Notes: a model not told the origin generated them from the letters alone. Counted from the first letter of the stretch, positions 1-8,853 are shown. The stretch is DNA of 64,000 bases from Curtobacterium flaccumfaciens pv. betae (GCF_026241855.1 NZ_JAPJDC010000001.1:1302001-1366000); one strand, 5' to 3'. Made by a program: numbers and translations.

Positions 1-87
1 CCGCTCTCGATCCGCGCAGCAGCACGGAGCGTCCCGGCGCAGCCGCCAGGACGGGAGTCGTACCAACCCCACCGAGCAGGAGTCATC
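1..87 (+). promoter_or_regulatory. Upstream region of the apionate operon
   Basis: No gene is visible in the first 87 bases. The stretch ends with an AGGAG ribosome-binding site (78-82) placed 5 nt before the GTG start at 88, so it is the untranslated leader of the operon that follows. The promoter and any operator probably lie at or beyond the window edge. Confidence 0.5.
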
Positions 88-1506
88 GTGGACATCCCCG
101 CCACGCGAGGCATCCCCACCTCGGTCGTCGAGAAGACGGCCATCCGCAAGATCGCGATCCGCATCGTGCCGTTCGTGGCACTGATGTTCTTCATCAACTT
201 CCTCGACCGCACCGCGATCTCCTTCGCCGCCCCCAACGGCATGGAGGCCGACCTCGGCCTGACCGCCGCCCAGTTCGGCTTCGCGTCCGGTGTGTTCTTC
301 ATCGGTTACCTCGTGCTCGAGGTGCCGTCCAACCTGGCGCTGCACAAGTTCGGCGCCCGGATCTGGCTGGCCCGCATCATGATCACGTGGGGCATCGTGT
401 CCCTGCTCTTCACGTGGGTGCAGAACTACCCGCAGCTCGTCGGCCTGCGCTTCCTGCTCGGCATCGCCGAGGCCGGCTTCTTCCCCGGCGCGATCCTGTT
501 CCTGTCGACCTGGGTCCCGGCCCGTCACCGCGGCAAGATGCTCGCGCTGTTCTACCTGGCGCAGCCGCTCACGAGCGTCATCGGTTCCCCGCTCGCCGGC
601 TGGCTGATGACCCACGAGGGGATCCTCGGCGGCCTGGCCGGATGGCGCTTCATGTTCCTCTGCGTCTCGATCCCGGCGATCATCGTCGGCGTCCTGTGCC
701 TCTTCGTCCTCAAGGACAAGCCGTCGCAGGCGAAGTGGCTCGACGAGGACGAGAAGATCTGGCTGGAGACGACGCTCGCCGCCGAGAGTGCCGCGAAGGG
801 CGGCGGAGACGGTCACGGCAAGGGCGGCCTGCGTGCGGCCTTCGGCTCCGGCCGCGTCTGGATGCTCGCCGCGGTGTACTTCGGCTTCATCTACGGCCTC
901 TACGCGCTCAGCTTCTTCCTGCCGACGATCATCGACGGCTTCCAGGAGCAGTTCGGCACCACGTTCGACCTGTTCCAGAAGGGCCTCATCACGGCCATCC
1001 CGTACGTGCCCGCCGCGGTGGTCCTGTACTTCTGGTCGCGTGACGCCTTCCGTCGTGGCGTCCGGGTCTGGCACATCGCCGTCCCGGCCCTGGTCGGTGG
1101 CCTGAGCATCCCGGTCGCGCTCTACATGAACAGCCCGGCCGCCACCGTCGCGGTCATCGCGATCACCGCGTGTGCGATCTTCGCGGCCCTGCCGAACTTC
1201 TGGACGGTCCCGACGCAGTTCCTGACCGGTGCCGCCGCAGCCGCGGGGGTCGCCCTCATCAACACCGTCGGCAACCTCGGTGGGTTCGCCGCCCCGTACA
1301 TCACGGGTGCGGTCAGCGAGTGGACCGGCGGGTACCAGGTGCCGATGTTCATCGTCGGGTTCTTCATGGTGCTGTCGAGCGTGCTCATGTTCGTGCTCGG
1401 CCGGAACACGAAGCGCAACGAAGCGGCCGCCGCGGCGTCCGCAGCCGACACCGCGGTCGCCGCCACGGACGGACCGACCGCCATCGCGAAGGAGGCCGGC
1501 GCATGA
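88..1506 (+). CDS. MFS transporter, anion:cation symporter (ACS) type, probable apionate/sugar-acid permease
   Basis: The 472-residue protein has about 12 membrane segments and the typical ACS-family N-terminal half (NFLDRTAISFA near residue 37, then a GARIWLARIMITWGIVS stretch near residue 90), as in tartrate, phthalate and galactonate permeases. A cytoplasmic loop follows segment 6. The GTG start is preceded by AGGAG at 5 nt. It is the first gene of an operon whose next start codon overlaps its stop (ATGA at 1503), so it most likely imports the substrate degraded by the downstream enzymes, inferred to be D-apionate or a related branched sugar acid. The family assignment is firm; the substrate is inferred from context only. 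Confidence 0.85.
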   Translation: MDIPATRGIPTSVVEKTAIRKIAIRIVPFVALMFFINFLDRTAISFAAPNGMEADLGLTAAQFGFASGVFFIGYLVLEVPSNLALHKFGARIWLARIMITWGIVSLLFTWVQNYPQLVGLRFLLGIAEAGFFPGAILFLSTWVPARHRGKMLALFYLAQPLTSVIGSPLAGWLMTHEGILGGLAGWRFMFLCVSIPAIIVGVLCLFVLKDKPSQAKWLDEDEKIWLETTLAAESAAKGGGDGHGKGGLRAAFGSGRVWMLAAVYFGFIYGLYALSFFLPTIIDGFQEQFGTTFDLFQKGLITAIPYVPAAVVLYFWSRDAFRRGVRVWHIAVPALVGGLSIPVALYMNSPAATVAVIAITACAIFAALPNFWTVPTQFLTGAAAAAGVALINTVGNLGGFAAPYITGAVSEWTGGYQVPMFIVGFFMVLSSVLMFVLGRNTKRNEAAAAASAADTAVAATDGPTAIAKEAGA

Positions 1507-3269
1507 CCCGCCTGTTCAACGACCCGGCGGACTTCGCCGACGAGATGGTGGACGGCTTCGTCGCCGCCAACCGCGCCCGGGTCCGCAGGGTGCACGGCGG
1601 CGTCGCCCGCTCCACCACCAGCCCCGAGGGCACCGTCGCGCTGGTCGTCGGCGGTGGCTCCGGCCACTACCCGGCCTTCGGTGGCCTCGTCGGGCACGGC
1701 CTGGCGGCCGGTGCCGCGATGGGCAACCTGTTCGCCAGCCCGAGTGCCCAGCAGGTCACCGCGGTCGCGAGGGCGTCCGAGCACGGCGGCGGCGTGCTGC
1801 TGAGCTACGGCAACTACGCGGGTGACGTCCTCAACTTCGACGCGGCGGCACGGGCACTCGAGGCACAGGGCATCGACGTCCGCACGGTCCGCGTGACCGA
1901 CGACGTCGCGTCCGCGCCCGCCGACCAGGCACACAAGCGCCGCGGCATCGCGGGGGACCTCTGCGTGTTCAAGGTGGCCGGCGCGGCCGCTGAGCGCGGC
2001 GACGACCTCGACGCGGTCACCGCGATCGCGACCAGGGCCAACGACCGCACCCGCAGCTTCGGGGTCGCGTTCTCGGGGTGCTCCCTGCCCGGCGCCGACG
2101 AGCCGCTCTTCACCGTCCCCGAGGGGCGCATGGCCATCGGCATGGGCATCCACGGCGAACGCGGCATCGCCGAGGCCGACGTCCCCACCGCGGACGGCCT
2201 GGCCGACCTGCTCGTTGACAAGCTCCTCACCGAGCGACCCGACGACACCGGCACCGGCACCACAACACACGGCACGGCACCAGACACCGCAACAGCACCC
2301 GCCGGCCCCCGCGTCGTCCCGATCCTCAACGGCCTCGGCTCGGTGAAGTACGAGGAACTCTTCGTCGTCTTCGGCGCCGTCCAGCGGAAGCTCACCGACG
2401 CCGGCATCGTCGTCGTCGAGCCCGAGGTCGGCGAACTCGTCACGAGCTTCGACATGGCGGGCGTCTCGCTCACCCTGTTCTGGCTCGACGACGAACTCGA
2501 GCAGCTCTGGGCAGCCCCCGCCGACGCCCCCGCCTACCGCAAGGGCGGCGCCGTCCCGCAGCAGCCCGTGCCGGTCGAGGTGCTCGAAGCCGGCGTGGTC
2601 GTGCCCGTGACGCCCGGCACCGAGGAGTCCCAGGCCTCGGCTGCCCGCATCGCGAGCGCGATCACCGCGATCCGCGCCACCATCGACGACCACGCCGACG
2701 AGCTCGGCCGCATCGACGCCGTCGCCGGGGACGGCGACCACGGCATCGGCATGCAGCGCGGCTCCACCGCCGCCGACCGTGCGGCACAGGACGCCGCCGC
2801 CCGTGGCGCTGGCGCCGGTTCGGTCCTCGCGATCGCCGGCGACGCGTGGTCCGACAAGGCCGGTGGGACGTCCGGTGCGATCTGGGGTGCTGCCCTGGAG
2901 GCCCTGGGTCGCGTCCTCGGGGACGAGTCCCGTCCGACACCCGCCACCGTCCAGAGCGCGGTGCACGCCGCCGCCGAAGCCGTCCTGGCCTTCGGAGCCG
3001 TCCCCGGCGACAAGACGATGGTCGACGCGCTCGTGCCGTTCGACCAGGTCTTCACCGCCCGGGTCGACGCCGGCGACGAACTCGTCGACGCCTGGTCGGC
3101 CGCCTCGGCCGCAGCACAGACCGCGGCGGACGCCACGGCCGACCTGTTGCCCCGGATGGGCCGCGCCCGCACCCACGGCGAGGACGCCGTCGGCACCCCG
3201 GACGCCGGCGCGATCTCGTTCGCGCTCATCACCGCCGCTGTCCTGACGACCATCGCCGTCCCCGCCTGA
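1503..3269 (+). CDS. lerK: Dihydroxyacetone kinase-family protein, probable L-erythrulose 1-kinase
   Basis: The 588-residue protein fuses a DhaK domain (about 1-330) to a DhaL domain (about 380-585), the single-chain ATP-dependent arrangement. His217 in GMGIHGERG matches the histidine that binds the keto group of the substrate, and GDGDHG (about 409-414) supplies the Mg-ATP aspartates of DhaL. Dihydroxyacetone kinases of this type in mycobacteria phosphorylate erythrulose (LerK, DerK). Because neighbouring genes encode LerI-like and DerI-like isomerases and an OiaC-like decarboxylase that yields L-erythrulose, L-erythrulose kinase is the best call. The start ATG overlaps the permease stop (ATGA). 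Glycerone kinase remains possible but explains the neighbours less well. Confidence 0.75.
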   Translation: MTRLFNDPADFADEMVDGFVAANRARVRRVHGGVARSTTSPEGTVALVVGGGSGHYPAFGGLVGHGLAAGAAMGNLFASPSAQQVTAVARASEHGGGVLLSYGNYAGDVLNFDAAARALEAQGIDVRTVRVTDDVASAPADQAHKRRGIAGDLCVFKVAGAAAERGDDLDAVTAIATRANDRTRSFGVAFSGCSLPGADEPLFTVPEGRMAIGMGIHGERGIAEADVPTADGLADLLVDKLLTERPDDTGTGTTTHGTAPDTATAPAGPRVVPILNGLGSVKYEELFVVFGAVQRKLTDAGIVVVEPEVGELVTSFDMAGVSLTLFWLDDELEQLWAAPADAPAYRKGGAVPQQPVPVEVLEAGVVVPVTPGTEESQASAARIASAITAIRATIDDHADELGRIDAVAGDGDHGIGMQRGSTAADRAAQDAAARGAGAGSVLAIAGDAWSDKAGGTSGAIWGAALEALGRVLGDESRPTPATVQSAVHAAAEAVLAFGAVPGDKTMVDALVPFDQVFTARVDAGDELVDAWSAASAAAQTAADATADLLPRMGRARTHGEDAVGTPDAGAISFALITAAVLTTIAVPA

Positions 3270-3294
3270 CCCCCACCACGAAAGGCACACCCGC

Positions 3295-3780
3295 ATGAGT
3301 GAGCAGCAGTTCCGCATCGTCGTCGGTTCGGACGACGCCGGCTTCGACTACAAGGAGGTCATCAAGGCCGACCTGGCGAAGGACCCCCGCGTGGCCTCCG
3401 TCGTCGACGTGGGCGTGGACGCCGACGGCCACACCGCCTACCCGCACGTCGCCGTCGACGCCGCCCGTCTGGTGGCGAACGGCGAGGCCGACCGCGCGAT
3501 CCTGATCTGCGGCACCGGCCTCGGCGTCGCGATCGCGGCGAACAAGGTCTTCGGCATCCGCGCCGTGACCGCGCACGACTCGTTCTCGGTGGAGCGCTCG
3601 ATCCTGTCGAACGACGCCCAGGTGCTCTGCATGGGCCAGCGCGTCGTCGGGGTCGAGGTCGCGCGCCGGATGGCGAAGGAGTGGCTCGGCTACACCTTCG
3701 ACCGGACGAGCGCGAGCGCCGAGAAGGTCAACGCGATCTGTGCCTACGACGGCTCCACCCCGGTCGGGACCGACGCCTGA
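3295..3780 (+). CDS. derI: RpiB/LacAB-family isomerase, probable D-erythrulose 4-phosphate isomerase
   Basis: The 161-residue protein is a full-length RpiB-fold sugar-phosphate isomerase. It has the phosphate-binding start ([12 protein letters not shown]), the catalytic-cysteine loop [14 protein letters not shown] near residue 67, and the conserved [10 protein letters not shown] segment near residue 92. In tetrose catabolism (EryI/DerI) this family converts D-erythrulose 4-phosphate to D-erythrose 4-phosphate, which enters the pentose phosphate pathway. It lies 25 nt after lerK, and its stop shares one base with the lerI start (TGATG). A ribose-5-phosphate isomerase role cannot be excluded from sequence alone, but the operon argues for a dedicated tetrose enzyme. 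Confidence 0.78.
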   Translation: MSEQQFRIVVGSDDAGFDYKEVIKADLAKDPRVASVVDVGVDADGHTAYPHVAVDAARLVANGEADRAILICGTGLGVAIAANKVFGIRAVTAHDSFSVERSILSNDAQVLCMGQRVVGVEVARRMAKEWLGYTFDRTSASAEKVNAICAYDGSTPVGTDA

Positions 3781-4601
3781 TGCCCGCGACCACGGCGGCC
3801 GCCCCGGTGACGATCGGGGTGTCGCTCAAGATGTACTTCAGCCATGCCCGGACGCTCGAGTGGGCGGCCGCCGTGGCCGACATCGCCCGGAGCCACCCGG
3901 CGGTGCGGTCCGGCGCGGTCGAGCTCTTCGTGGTGCCGACGTTCCCGTCGCTCGTCCCCGTCCGGGCGATCCTGACCGGGTCAGGCGCTCCGGTGCTGCT
4001 CGGTGCCCAGGACCTCGCCTGGGCCGACGAGGGTGCCTTCACCGGCGAGGTCTCCGGCGCCGAACTCCGTGAGATCGGGGTCGACCTCGTCGAGATCGCA
4101 CACGCCGAGCGCCGCTCCCTGTTCCACGAGACGGACGACGAGATCGCCGGCAAGGTGCACGCGGCGTACCGCAACCACCTGCGGCCCCTGGTCTGCATCG
4201 GCGAGACCGAGCGCGCTGCCGACGGCGACCCCGCGGCCGCGATCGCCGAGGTCACCGCGCAGCTCGACCGGTTCCTGGCGACCGCGACCGCCGACGGCAT
4301 CGCCGGACCGCTCATCGCCGCGTACGAGCCGGTGTGGGCGATCGGCGCCCCGCAGCCGGCGCCCGACGAGCACATCGTCGCGGTCCTGGCCGGCATCGAG
4401 CAGCACCTGGCGACCCGGCCGGAGCTCGCCGGCTCCGTCGCGATCTACGGCGGCAGTGCCGGTCCGGGCCTGCTGACCCGCGGTGCCGGACGCATCGGCG
4501 GCCTGTTCCTCGGCCGCTTCGCCCACGACCCCGAGGCGATCCGCACGATCCTCGACGAAGCCGAGGCGCTGGCCGCGACGCAGGACGGAGCACCGGCATG
4601 A
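3780..4601 (+). CDS. lerI: Triosephosphate isomerase-like protein, probable L-erythrulose 1-phosphate isomerase
   Basis: The 273-residue TIM-barrel protein keeps the three catalytic residues of triosephosphate isomerase: Lys17 (VSLKMYF), His108 (EIAHAERR) and Glu183 (AYEPVWAIG). The usual GHSERR is AHAERR here, and the glycine-rich phosphate loop near the end (YGGSAGPG) is shifted from the housekeeping pattern, so this is a paralogue rather than the glycolytic enzyme. LerI/EryH enzymes of this type convert L-erythrulose 1-phosphate to D-erythrulose 4-phosphate, the step between lerK and derI. The ATG at 3780 shares a base with the derI stop, which favours this start. Function is inferred from family and context. 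Confidence 0.77.
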   Translation: MPATTAAAPVTIGVSLKMYFSHARTLEWAAAVADIARSHPAVRSGAVELFVVPTFPSLVPVRAILTGSGAPVLLGAQDLAWADEGAFTGEVSGAELREIGVDLVEIAHAERRSLFHETDDEIAGKVHAAYRNHLRPLVCIGETERAADGDPAAAIAEVTAQLDRFLATATADGIAGPLIAAYEPVWAIGAPQPAPDEHIVAVLAGIEQHLATRPELAGSVAIYGGSAGPGLLTRGAGRIGGLFLGRFAHDPEAIRTILDEAEALAATQDGAPA

Positions 4602-5443
4602 CCTCCCTGCTCGGCCTCTCCACCTACGCCTACTTCTGGCGCATGTCCGACCGCGTCCCGTCGCCGATGTCCCTCGACGACGCCCTGCGCGACGGCGCGT
4701 CACACGACGGCGTCGACCTGTTCCAGATCTGCGACCACCTGCCGCTCGACACCGCGACCGACGAGCGCCTGGCCTCGATCCGGTCCCTGGCCACCGACCT
4801 CGGTCTCACGCTCGAGGTCGGTACCCGAGGCACCCGGCCGAAGCACCTCGCCCGGTACCTGCACGTCGCGCAGCAGCTCGGCGCAACGCTCGTGCGGAGC
4901 ATGTGGACGAGCGGCGACGACCAGCCCGACGCGGCCGAGACCGAACGACGCCTGCGGCAGACGCTCCCCGCCTACGAGCGCGCGGGCGTGACCCTCGCGC
5001 TGGAGACCTACGAGGTCGTCGCCACCGCCGACCTCGTCGCGGTCGTCCAGGCGATCGGCTCCGACAACTTCGGCATCTGCCTCGACCCGGCGAACACCGT
5101 CGCCCGGCTCGAACACCCGGGGGACGTCGTGGCGATGACCGCCCCGCACGTCGTCAACTGGCACGTCAAGGACTCCGCCTTCACCCGCTCACCGGGCTGG
5201 GTCGGTTTCCAGTACACCGGCGTCCCGATCGGCAGCGGGGTCCTCGACCACGACGCCGTCCGCGCCGCGCTCGAGCCCGACACCCGGGGGATCAACCGCG
5301 TCATCGAGTTCTGGCTGCCGTGGCAGGACGAGCACGCGGGCGCCGAACCGCTGCCGGGGGAGACCCCCGCACAGACCACCACCCGCATCGAAGCGGCGTG
5401 GACCGAACACACCATCGAGTACATCAGGAGCAAGGAATCATGA
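4598..5443 (+). CDS. oiaC: Xylose isomerase-like TIM-barrel protein, probable 3-oxo-isoapionate decarboxylase
   Basis: The 281-residue protein belongs to the sugar-phosphate isomerase/epimerase (AP endonuclease 2) TIM-barrel family, whose members bind a divalent metal through Glu/Asp/His residues; LALETYE near residue 133, CLDPANT near 162 and NWHVKDS near 187 are the likely metal-site strands. OiaC enzymes of this family decarboxylate 3-oxo-isoapionate to L-erythrulose. That step would link the downstream apnO product to the upstream lerK substrate, which is why this name is preferred over hydroxypyruvate isomerase. The start overlaps the lerI stop (ATGA at 4598) and its own stop overlaps the apnO start. 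The fold is certain; the reaction is inferred. Confidence 0.7.
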   Translation: MTSLLGLSTYAYFWRMSDRVPSPMSLDDALRDGASHDGVDLFQICDHLPLDTATDERLASIRSLATDLGLTLEVGTRGTRPKHLARYLHVAQQLGATLVRSMWTSGDDQPDAAETERRLRQTLPAYERAGVTLALETYEVVATADLVAVVQAIGSDNFGICLDPANTVARLEHPGDVVAMTAPHVVNWHVKDSAFTRSPGWVGFQYTGVPIGSGVLDHDAVRAALEPDTRGINRVIEFWLPWQDEHAGAEPLPGETPAQTTTRIEAAWTEHTIEYIRSKES

Positions 5444-6357
5444 CCGACACCGTCACCACCCCCCACACCGTCGCTGCCGGATCCGGCACGGCCGACGTCA
5501 CCGTCGCCGTGATCGGTGCCGGCGGCAAGATGGGCACCCGCGTCTCGAACAACTTCGCGAAGAGTGAGTACACCACCCTCTACAGCGAGGCCTCGCCCGC
5601 CGGCCAGGAGCGCATCCAGGCCCTCGGCCGCGAGATCACCGACAGCCTCGACGCCGCGAAGGCCGCCGACGTCGTCATCCTCGCCGTCCCGGACGTCCTG
5701 CTCGGCACCATCTCCGAGCAGCTCGTCCCCGTCATGAAGTCGGGCGCCAGCATCCTGACGCTCGACCCGGCCGCCGCCTACGCGGGTCTCCTCGCCAAGC
5801 GCGAGGACATCCACTACGCCGTGGCGCACCCGTGCCACCCGTCGGTGTTCCTCGAGCGCACCACCAAGGCCGAGTGGGACGACACCTTCGGTGGCATCGC
5901 CGCCCCGCAGGAGGTCATCGCGGCCTTCGACGCCTCGGAGTCGCTCGGCGACGAGGGCGACCGTGCCAAGGCCGTCGCCGAGGCCGTCATCACCACGATG
6001 TACGCCCCGGTCATCCAGGTGCACTGGGTCACGGTGAAGCAGCTGGCCGTGCTCGAGCCGACCCTGGTCGAGACGATCGCCTGCATGATCGGCGACTTCC
6101 TCAACGACGCCCTCGAAGAAACGGTCACCGGTGTCGGCGTGCCCCGTGAGGCCGCCCGCGCCATGCTCTACGGCCACACGTGGATCGCGCTGACCAACGG
6201 CCTGCGCGGCTCGAACCCGTTCTCCGACGCCTGCCACATCGCGATGGGCTACGGCCGCGAGAAGCTCATCAAGGAGGACTGGAAGCAGGTCTTCGACGAC
6301 AGCGAGCTCGACTCGGTCATCGCGAAGATGCTCAAGATCGACGCCGTCCGGCGCTGA
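5440..6357 (+). CDS. apnO: NAD-binding oxidoreductase with phosphogluconate dehydrogenase-type C-terminus, probable D-apionate oxidoisomerase
   Basis: The 305-residue protein has an N-terminal Rossmann motif (VAVIGAGGKMGTRV, about 24-37), a conserved VAHPCHPSVF segment near 127 and a helical C-terminal domain of the phosphogluconate dehydrogenase type. ApnO enzymes of this family oxidise D-apionate with migration of the carboxylate, giving 3-oxo-isoapionate. It is the last gene of the operon; the ATG at 5440 overlaps the oiaC stop and is preceded by AGGAGCAAGGA. A strong hairpin 50 nt beyond the stop (6407-6441) could end the transcript. Assignment rests on family recall plus the fit of all five neighbouring enzymes to one route; no search was run. 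Confidence 0.7.
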   Translation: MTDTVTTPHTVAAGSGTADVTVAVIGAGGKMGTRVSNNFAKSEYTTLYSEASPAGQERIQALGREITDSLDAAKAADVVILAVPDVLLGTISEQLVPVMKSGASILTLDPAAAYAGLLAKREDIHYAVAHPCHPSVFLERTTKAEWDDTFGGIAAPQEVIAAFDASESLGDEGDRAKAVAEAVITTMYAPVIQVHWVTVKQLAVLEPTLVETIACMIGDFLNDALEETVTGVGVPREAARAMLYGHTWIALTNGLRGSNPFSDACHIAMGYGREKLIKEDWKQVFDDSELDSVIAKMLKIDAVRR

Positions 6358-6389
6358 GCCGGACCGCCGCCGACCACCGCGCCGACCCG

Positions 6390-7985
6390 TCAGCGCGCCC
6401 GGACCGGAACGCCCCGCCGACCCCCTTCCGGCGGGGCGTTCCCCGTGCCGTCGGCGGCCACGAACCCCCGCGGCCCCCACGCCTCGGCCAGCGTGATCGA
6501 GGCCACGCCCGGCACGGTCAGCGCCCGCACCGCGTCGGCGAACCACCGCGCGGCGGCCGACGTGTGCTGCGCCGGGTCCGTCGCGTCCGGAACGGTCTCC
6601 GGGCCGTAGCCGTGCTCCACGGTCGCGTCCGCCACGACCCGGGTCGGCGCCGTCGCCACCGCGTTCCACCGTGGCCGCAGCGTCACCGGTCCGACGTGCA
6701 GCGCCCTGCCGGCGGCCAGCCTGGAGGCGCTGCTCACCACCCAGCGCTGCATCCGGATCGACTCGGTCACCTGTTCGGGCGACCGGTCGTGCATCTGCGG
6801 CGTCACGCTGCAGGTCAGGGGGCCGTCCCAACCCGAGAACACCGCGATCGAGCGGTTCAGCTCGGTGAAGTGGGCCCGGGTACCGGCGACGACCTCCAGC
6901 GCGCCGACCGCTGCCACCGCTTCGCGCAGTGCCCGCTGCAGCGCCGGCGTCGTCACGTGCGACACCGGGTCGAACGCCCCGACGCGCGCCACCGGCCCGC
7001 CCTCGAGCACCGCGTCGATCGCCGCGCGCAGCAGCACCGGGTCGTCGGTGACGAACCGGACGTCCAGGGGAGCGCCACCCGCGTCCCGGCGGGCCGACGC
7101 GAGCACCGCCTCGACGTTCGGGGCGCCGAGGGTCGGCTCGACCAGGATCGGGAACCCGCGGAGCAGGTCGGCGTCGTCCGGGCGCGCAGCGACCGGTGCC
7201 GAACCCGCGAGCAGCTGGAGCGTCGGCGGCGGCGTGACCACGGCACCGGGAGCGGGCCCGTCGAGCGCCGCCAGGTCCGGGGCGGGGGAGGCCGTGCCTG
7301 GCGACCGGGTGCCCGGACCACCTGCTGGACCGCCCGCCGTCGCACGCAGGGTGAGCCCCTGCCGGACCGTCGTCCCCGGCGTGCTCGCGACCGGGAACGG
7401 CTCGGCGAGGGGCGTCGAGTACGTCTTGAACGAGGCGTCGGTCCAGTTCCGCTGGTCCTCGGTCTCGAACACGTCGCCGGTCAGGTCGAGCGACAGCGCG
7501 ACCGGACCCGCAGCCCAGTCGAGCCCGGCGACGTCGACGGCCGGCTGGTGCGGCGCGATCCAGAACGGGAACGCCGTCGCGGTGACGCCACCGGACGGGT
7601 GCCGCACCGTCAGCGGCTGCCCGGCCAGGGTCGGCGGGTGCAGGACGACGAGCCCGATGCGGTTGCGGCGGAAGGCCCGTGTGACCGTCCCGACCGCGGC
7701 GACCCGAAGGGTGTCGTCGTCGACCGTGACCTCGAGGACGGTGCGGACGACCTCGACGCCGTCGTACCGTGCGCTGGTCTCGATGCGGATGCGCCCATCC
7801 TCACCGTCCGCCGTGCGTGTCAGCACGGTGTCGTCGGCGGTGCGCCAGTCGTGGTCGCGGACGACGAACCGGACGGCGCGCAGGACGAGCGTGCCCCGGA
7901 ACGTGACGTCGGCGAGTTCGGCTCCGCGCAGGGCCAGACGCCAGGGCCCGACGGACACGATCTCGTCGTTCGACGTCGCAGTCAT
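6390..7985 (-). CDS. apnL: Probable D-apionolactonase (ApnL family)
   Basis: The 531-residue protein lacks common hydrolase motifs but carries the signature I associate with ApnL: RFVVRDHDW near residue 38, RNRIGLVVLHP near 106 and FETEDQRNWTDASFKTYST near 173. ApnL opens D-apionolactone to D-apionate, the substrate of apnO. It is convergent with the catabolic operon, 32 nt after apnO, and divergent from the SDR gene at 8066. The ATG at 7985 is the first reasonable start. Its last 18 codons overlap a 12-bp hairpin (6407-6441), so the C-terminal tail (GGRRGVPVRAR) may be partly shaped by a terminator. At 531 residues it is somewhat shorter than the roughly 600 I recall for the family. Confidence 0.68.
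   Translation of the reverse strand: MTATSNDEIVSVGPWRLALRGAELADVTFRGTLVLRAVRFVVRDHDWRTADDTVLTRTADGEDGRIRIETSARYDGVEVVRTVLEVTVDDDTLRVAAVGTVTRAFRRNRIGLVVLHPPTLAGQPLTVRHPSGGVTATAFPFWIAPHQPAVDVAGLDWAAGPVALSLDLTGDVFETEDQRNWTDASFKTYSTPLAEPFPVASTPGTTVRQGLTLRATAGGPAGGPGTRSPGTASPAPDLAALDGPAPGAVVTPPPTLQLLAGSAPVAARPDDADLLRGFPILVEPTLGAPNVEAVLASARRDAGGAPLDVRFVTDDPVLLRAAIDAVLEGGPVARVGAFDPVSHVTTPALQRALREAVAAVGALEVVAGTRAHFTELNRSIAVFSGWDGPLTCSVTPQMHDRSPEQVTESIRMQRWVVSSASRLAAGRALHVGPVTLRPRWNAVATAPTRVVADATVEHGYGPETVPDATDPAQHTSAAARWFADAVRALTVPGVASITLAEAWGPRGFVAADGTGNAPPEGGRRGVPVRAR
6407..6441. terminator. Hairpin at the convergent apnO/apnL ends
   Basis: GAACGCCCCGCC (6407-6418) is a perfect 12-bp match to GGCGGGGCGTTC (6430-6441) with an 11-nt loop. 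It stands 50 nt beyond the apnO stop but inside the 3' coding end of apnL. There is no T tract, so it would be an atypical intrinsic terminator or an mRNA 3'-end stabiliser. Confidence 0.55.
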
Positions 7986-8005
7986 GGTGCATGCCTAGCA
8001 CCGGT

Positions 8006-8015
8006 CAACCGGTTG
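8006..8015. promoter_or_regulatory. LacI-type palindrome between apnL and the SDR gene
   Basis: CAACCGGTTG is a perfect 10-bp palindrome with a central CG, the core usually seen in LacI/GalR-family operators. It sits in the 80-bp divergent intergenic region, 21 bp from the apnL start and 51 bp from the SDR start, so one bound repressor could silence both genes. No LacI gene lies in this window. Confidence 0.45.
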
Positions 8016-8065
8016 GGCAATGATGGGTGTGACGGAGCAGCGCTGCTCCGAGGACGGAGTCCCAC

Positions 8066-8827
8066 ATGACCGCACGACTCGACGGCCGGACCGCACTCGT
8101 CACGGGAGCGGGGTCCGGCATCGGCCGCGCGATCGCCGACCGCTTCGTAGCCGAGGGGGCCACCGTCGTCTACGCCGACCGCGACGCCGATGCGGCCGCC
8201 GGTGCCGCCGCCGCAGCCGGCCCGACCGCGACCGGCCTCACGATGGACATCGCCGACGAGACGAGCGTGGCCGCGGGGTTCGCCGGACTGGCCGACCGTG
8301 GTGCGAGCCCCGACGTGGTGGTCGCGAACGCCGGTGTGCAGCTGTTCGGTCACGACGCGAAGGTCGCCGACCTGTCGCTGGAGACCTGGGACCGCACGGT
8401 CGCGGTCAACCTCACCGGCACGTTCCTGACGATCAAGCACGCCGTCCGGGTGATGCTCGCGAGCGGCACCGGCGGGTCGGTCATCGCCACGGGGTCGCCG
8501 ACCGGCCTGAACGGCGAGGGCGCCGACTTCGCGGCGTACTCCTCGACCAAGGGCGGCATCCACGCACTCGTCCGGGCGGCCGCGATGGCCTACGCACGGG
8601 ACGGCATCCGGGTGAACACGGTCGTGCCGGGCTACACCGAGACCGGCCTCGTGTCGGCGATCTCCGGTGACCCCGAGGCCCGAGCCGCGATCGTCGCCCG
8701 CACACCCCTCGGCCGCCCCGGCACCCCCGACGACGTCACCGGCATCATGGTCTACCTGGCCAGCGCGGAGTCGTCCTACGCCACCGGCGCGGAGTTCCGC
8801 GTCGACGGCGGTATGACGAGCCTCTGA
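8066..8827 (+). CDS. SDR-family NAD(P)-dependent oxidoreductase
   Basis: The 253-residue classical short-chain dehydrogenase has the cofactor motif TGAGSGIGRA near residue 12, NAG near 89, a serine at about 143 and the catalytic YSSTK near 152-156, followed by the PGYTETGL segment and a typical C-terminus (EFRVDGGMTSL). It is divergent from apnL across a region with a shared palindrome, so it probably belongs to the same pathway. It could oxidise D-apiose to apionolactone or act on a related polyol, but the known D-apiose dehydrogenase (ApsD) is of the unrelated Gfo/Idh family, so the role is a guess. GGAG stands just upstream of the ATG. Confidence 0.85.
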   Translation: MTARLDGRTALVTGAGSGIGRAIADRFVAEGATVVYADRDADAAAGAAAAAGPTATGLTMDIADETSVAAGFAGLADRGASPDVVVANAGVQLFGHDAKVADLSLETWDRTVAVNLTGTFLTIKHAVRVMLASGTGGSVIATGSPTGLNGEGADFAAYSSTKGGIHALVRAAAMAYARDGIRVNTVVPGYTETGLVSAISGDPEARAAIVARTPLGRPGTPDDVTGIMVYLASAESSYATGAEFRVDGGMTSL

Positions 8828-8853
8828 CCCGTCTCACGCCCGCCGCCGAACCC

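Noticed and set aside
1122-3317. 731-codon open frame opposite lerK, and other long antisense frames (for example 5008-6831, 13493-15700, 25162-26781, 58159-61116)
   Set aside because: High GC makes long empty frames common. Their predicted proteins are arginine/valine-rich and low-complexity, and the opposite strand holds clear conserved domains with overlapping stops and starts.
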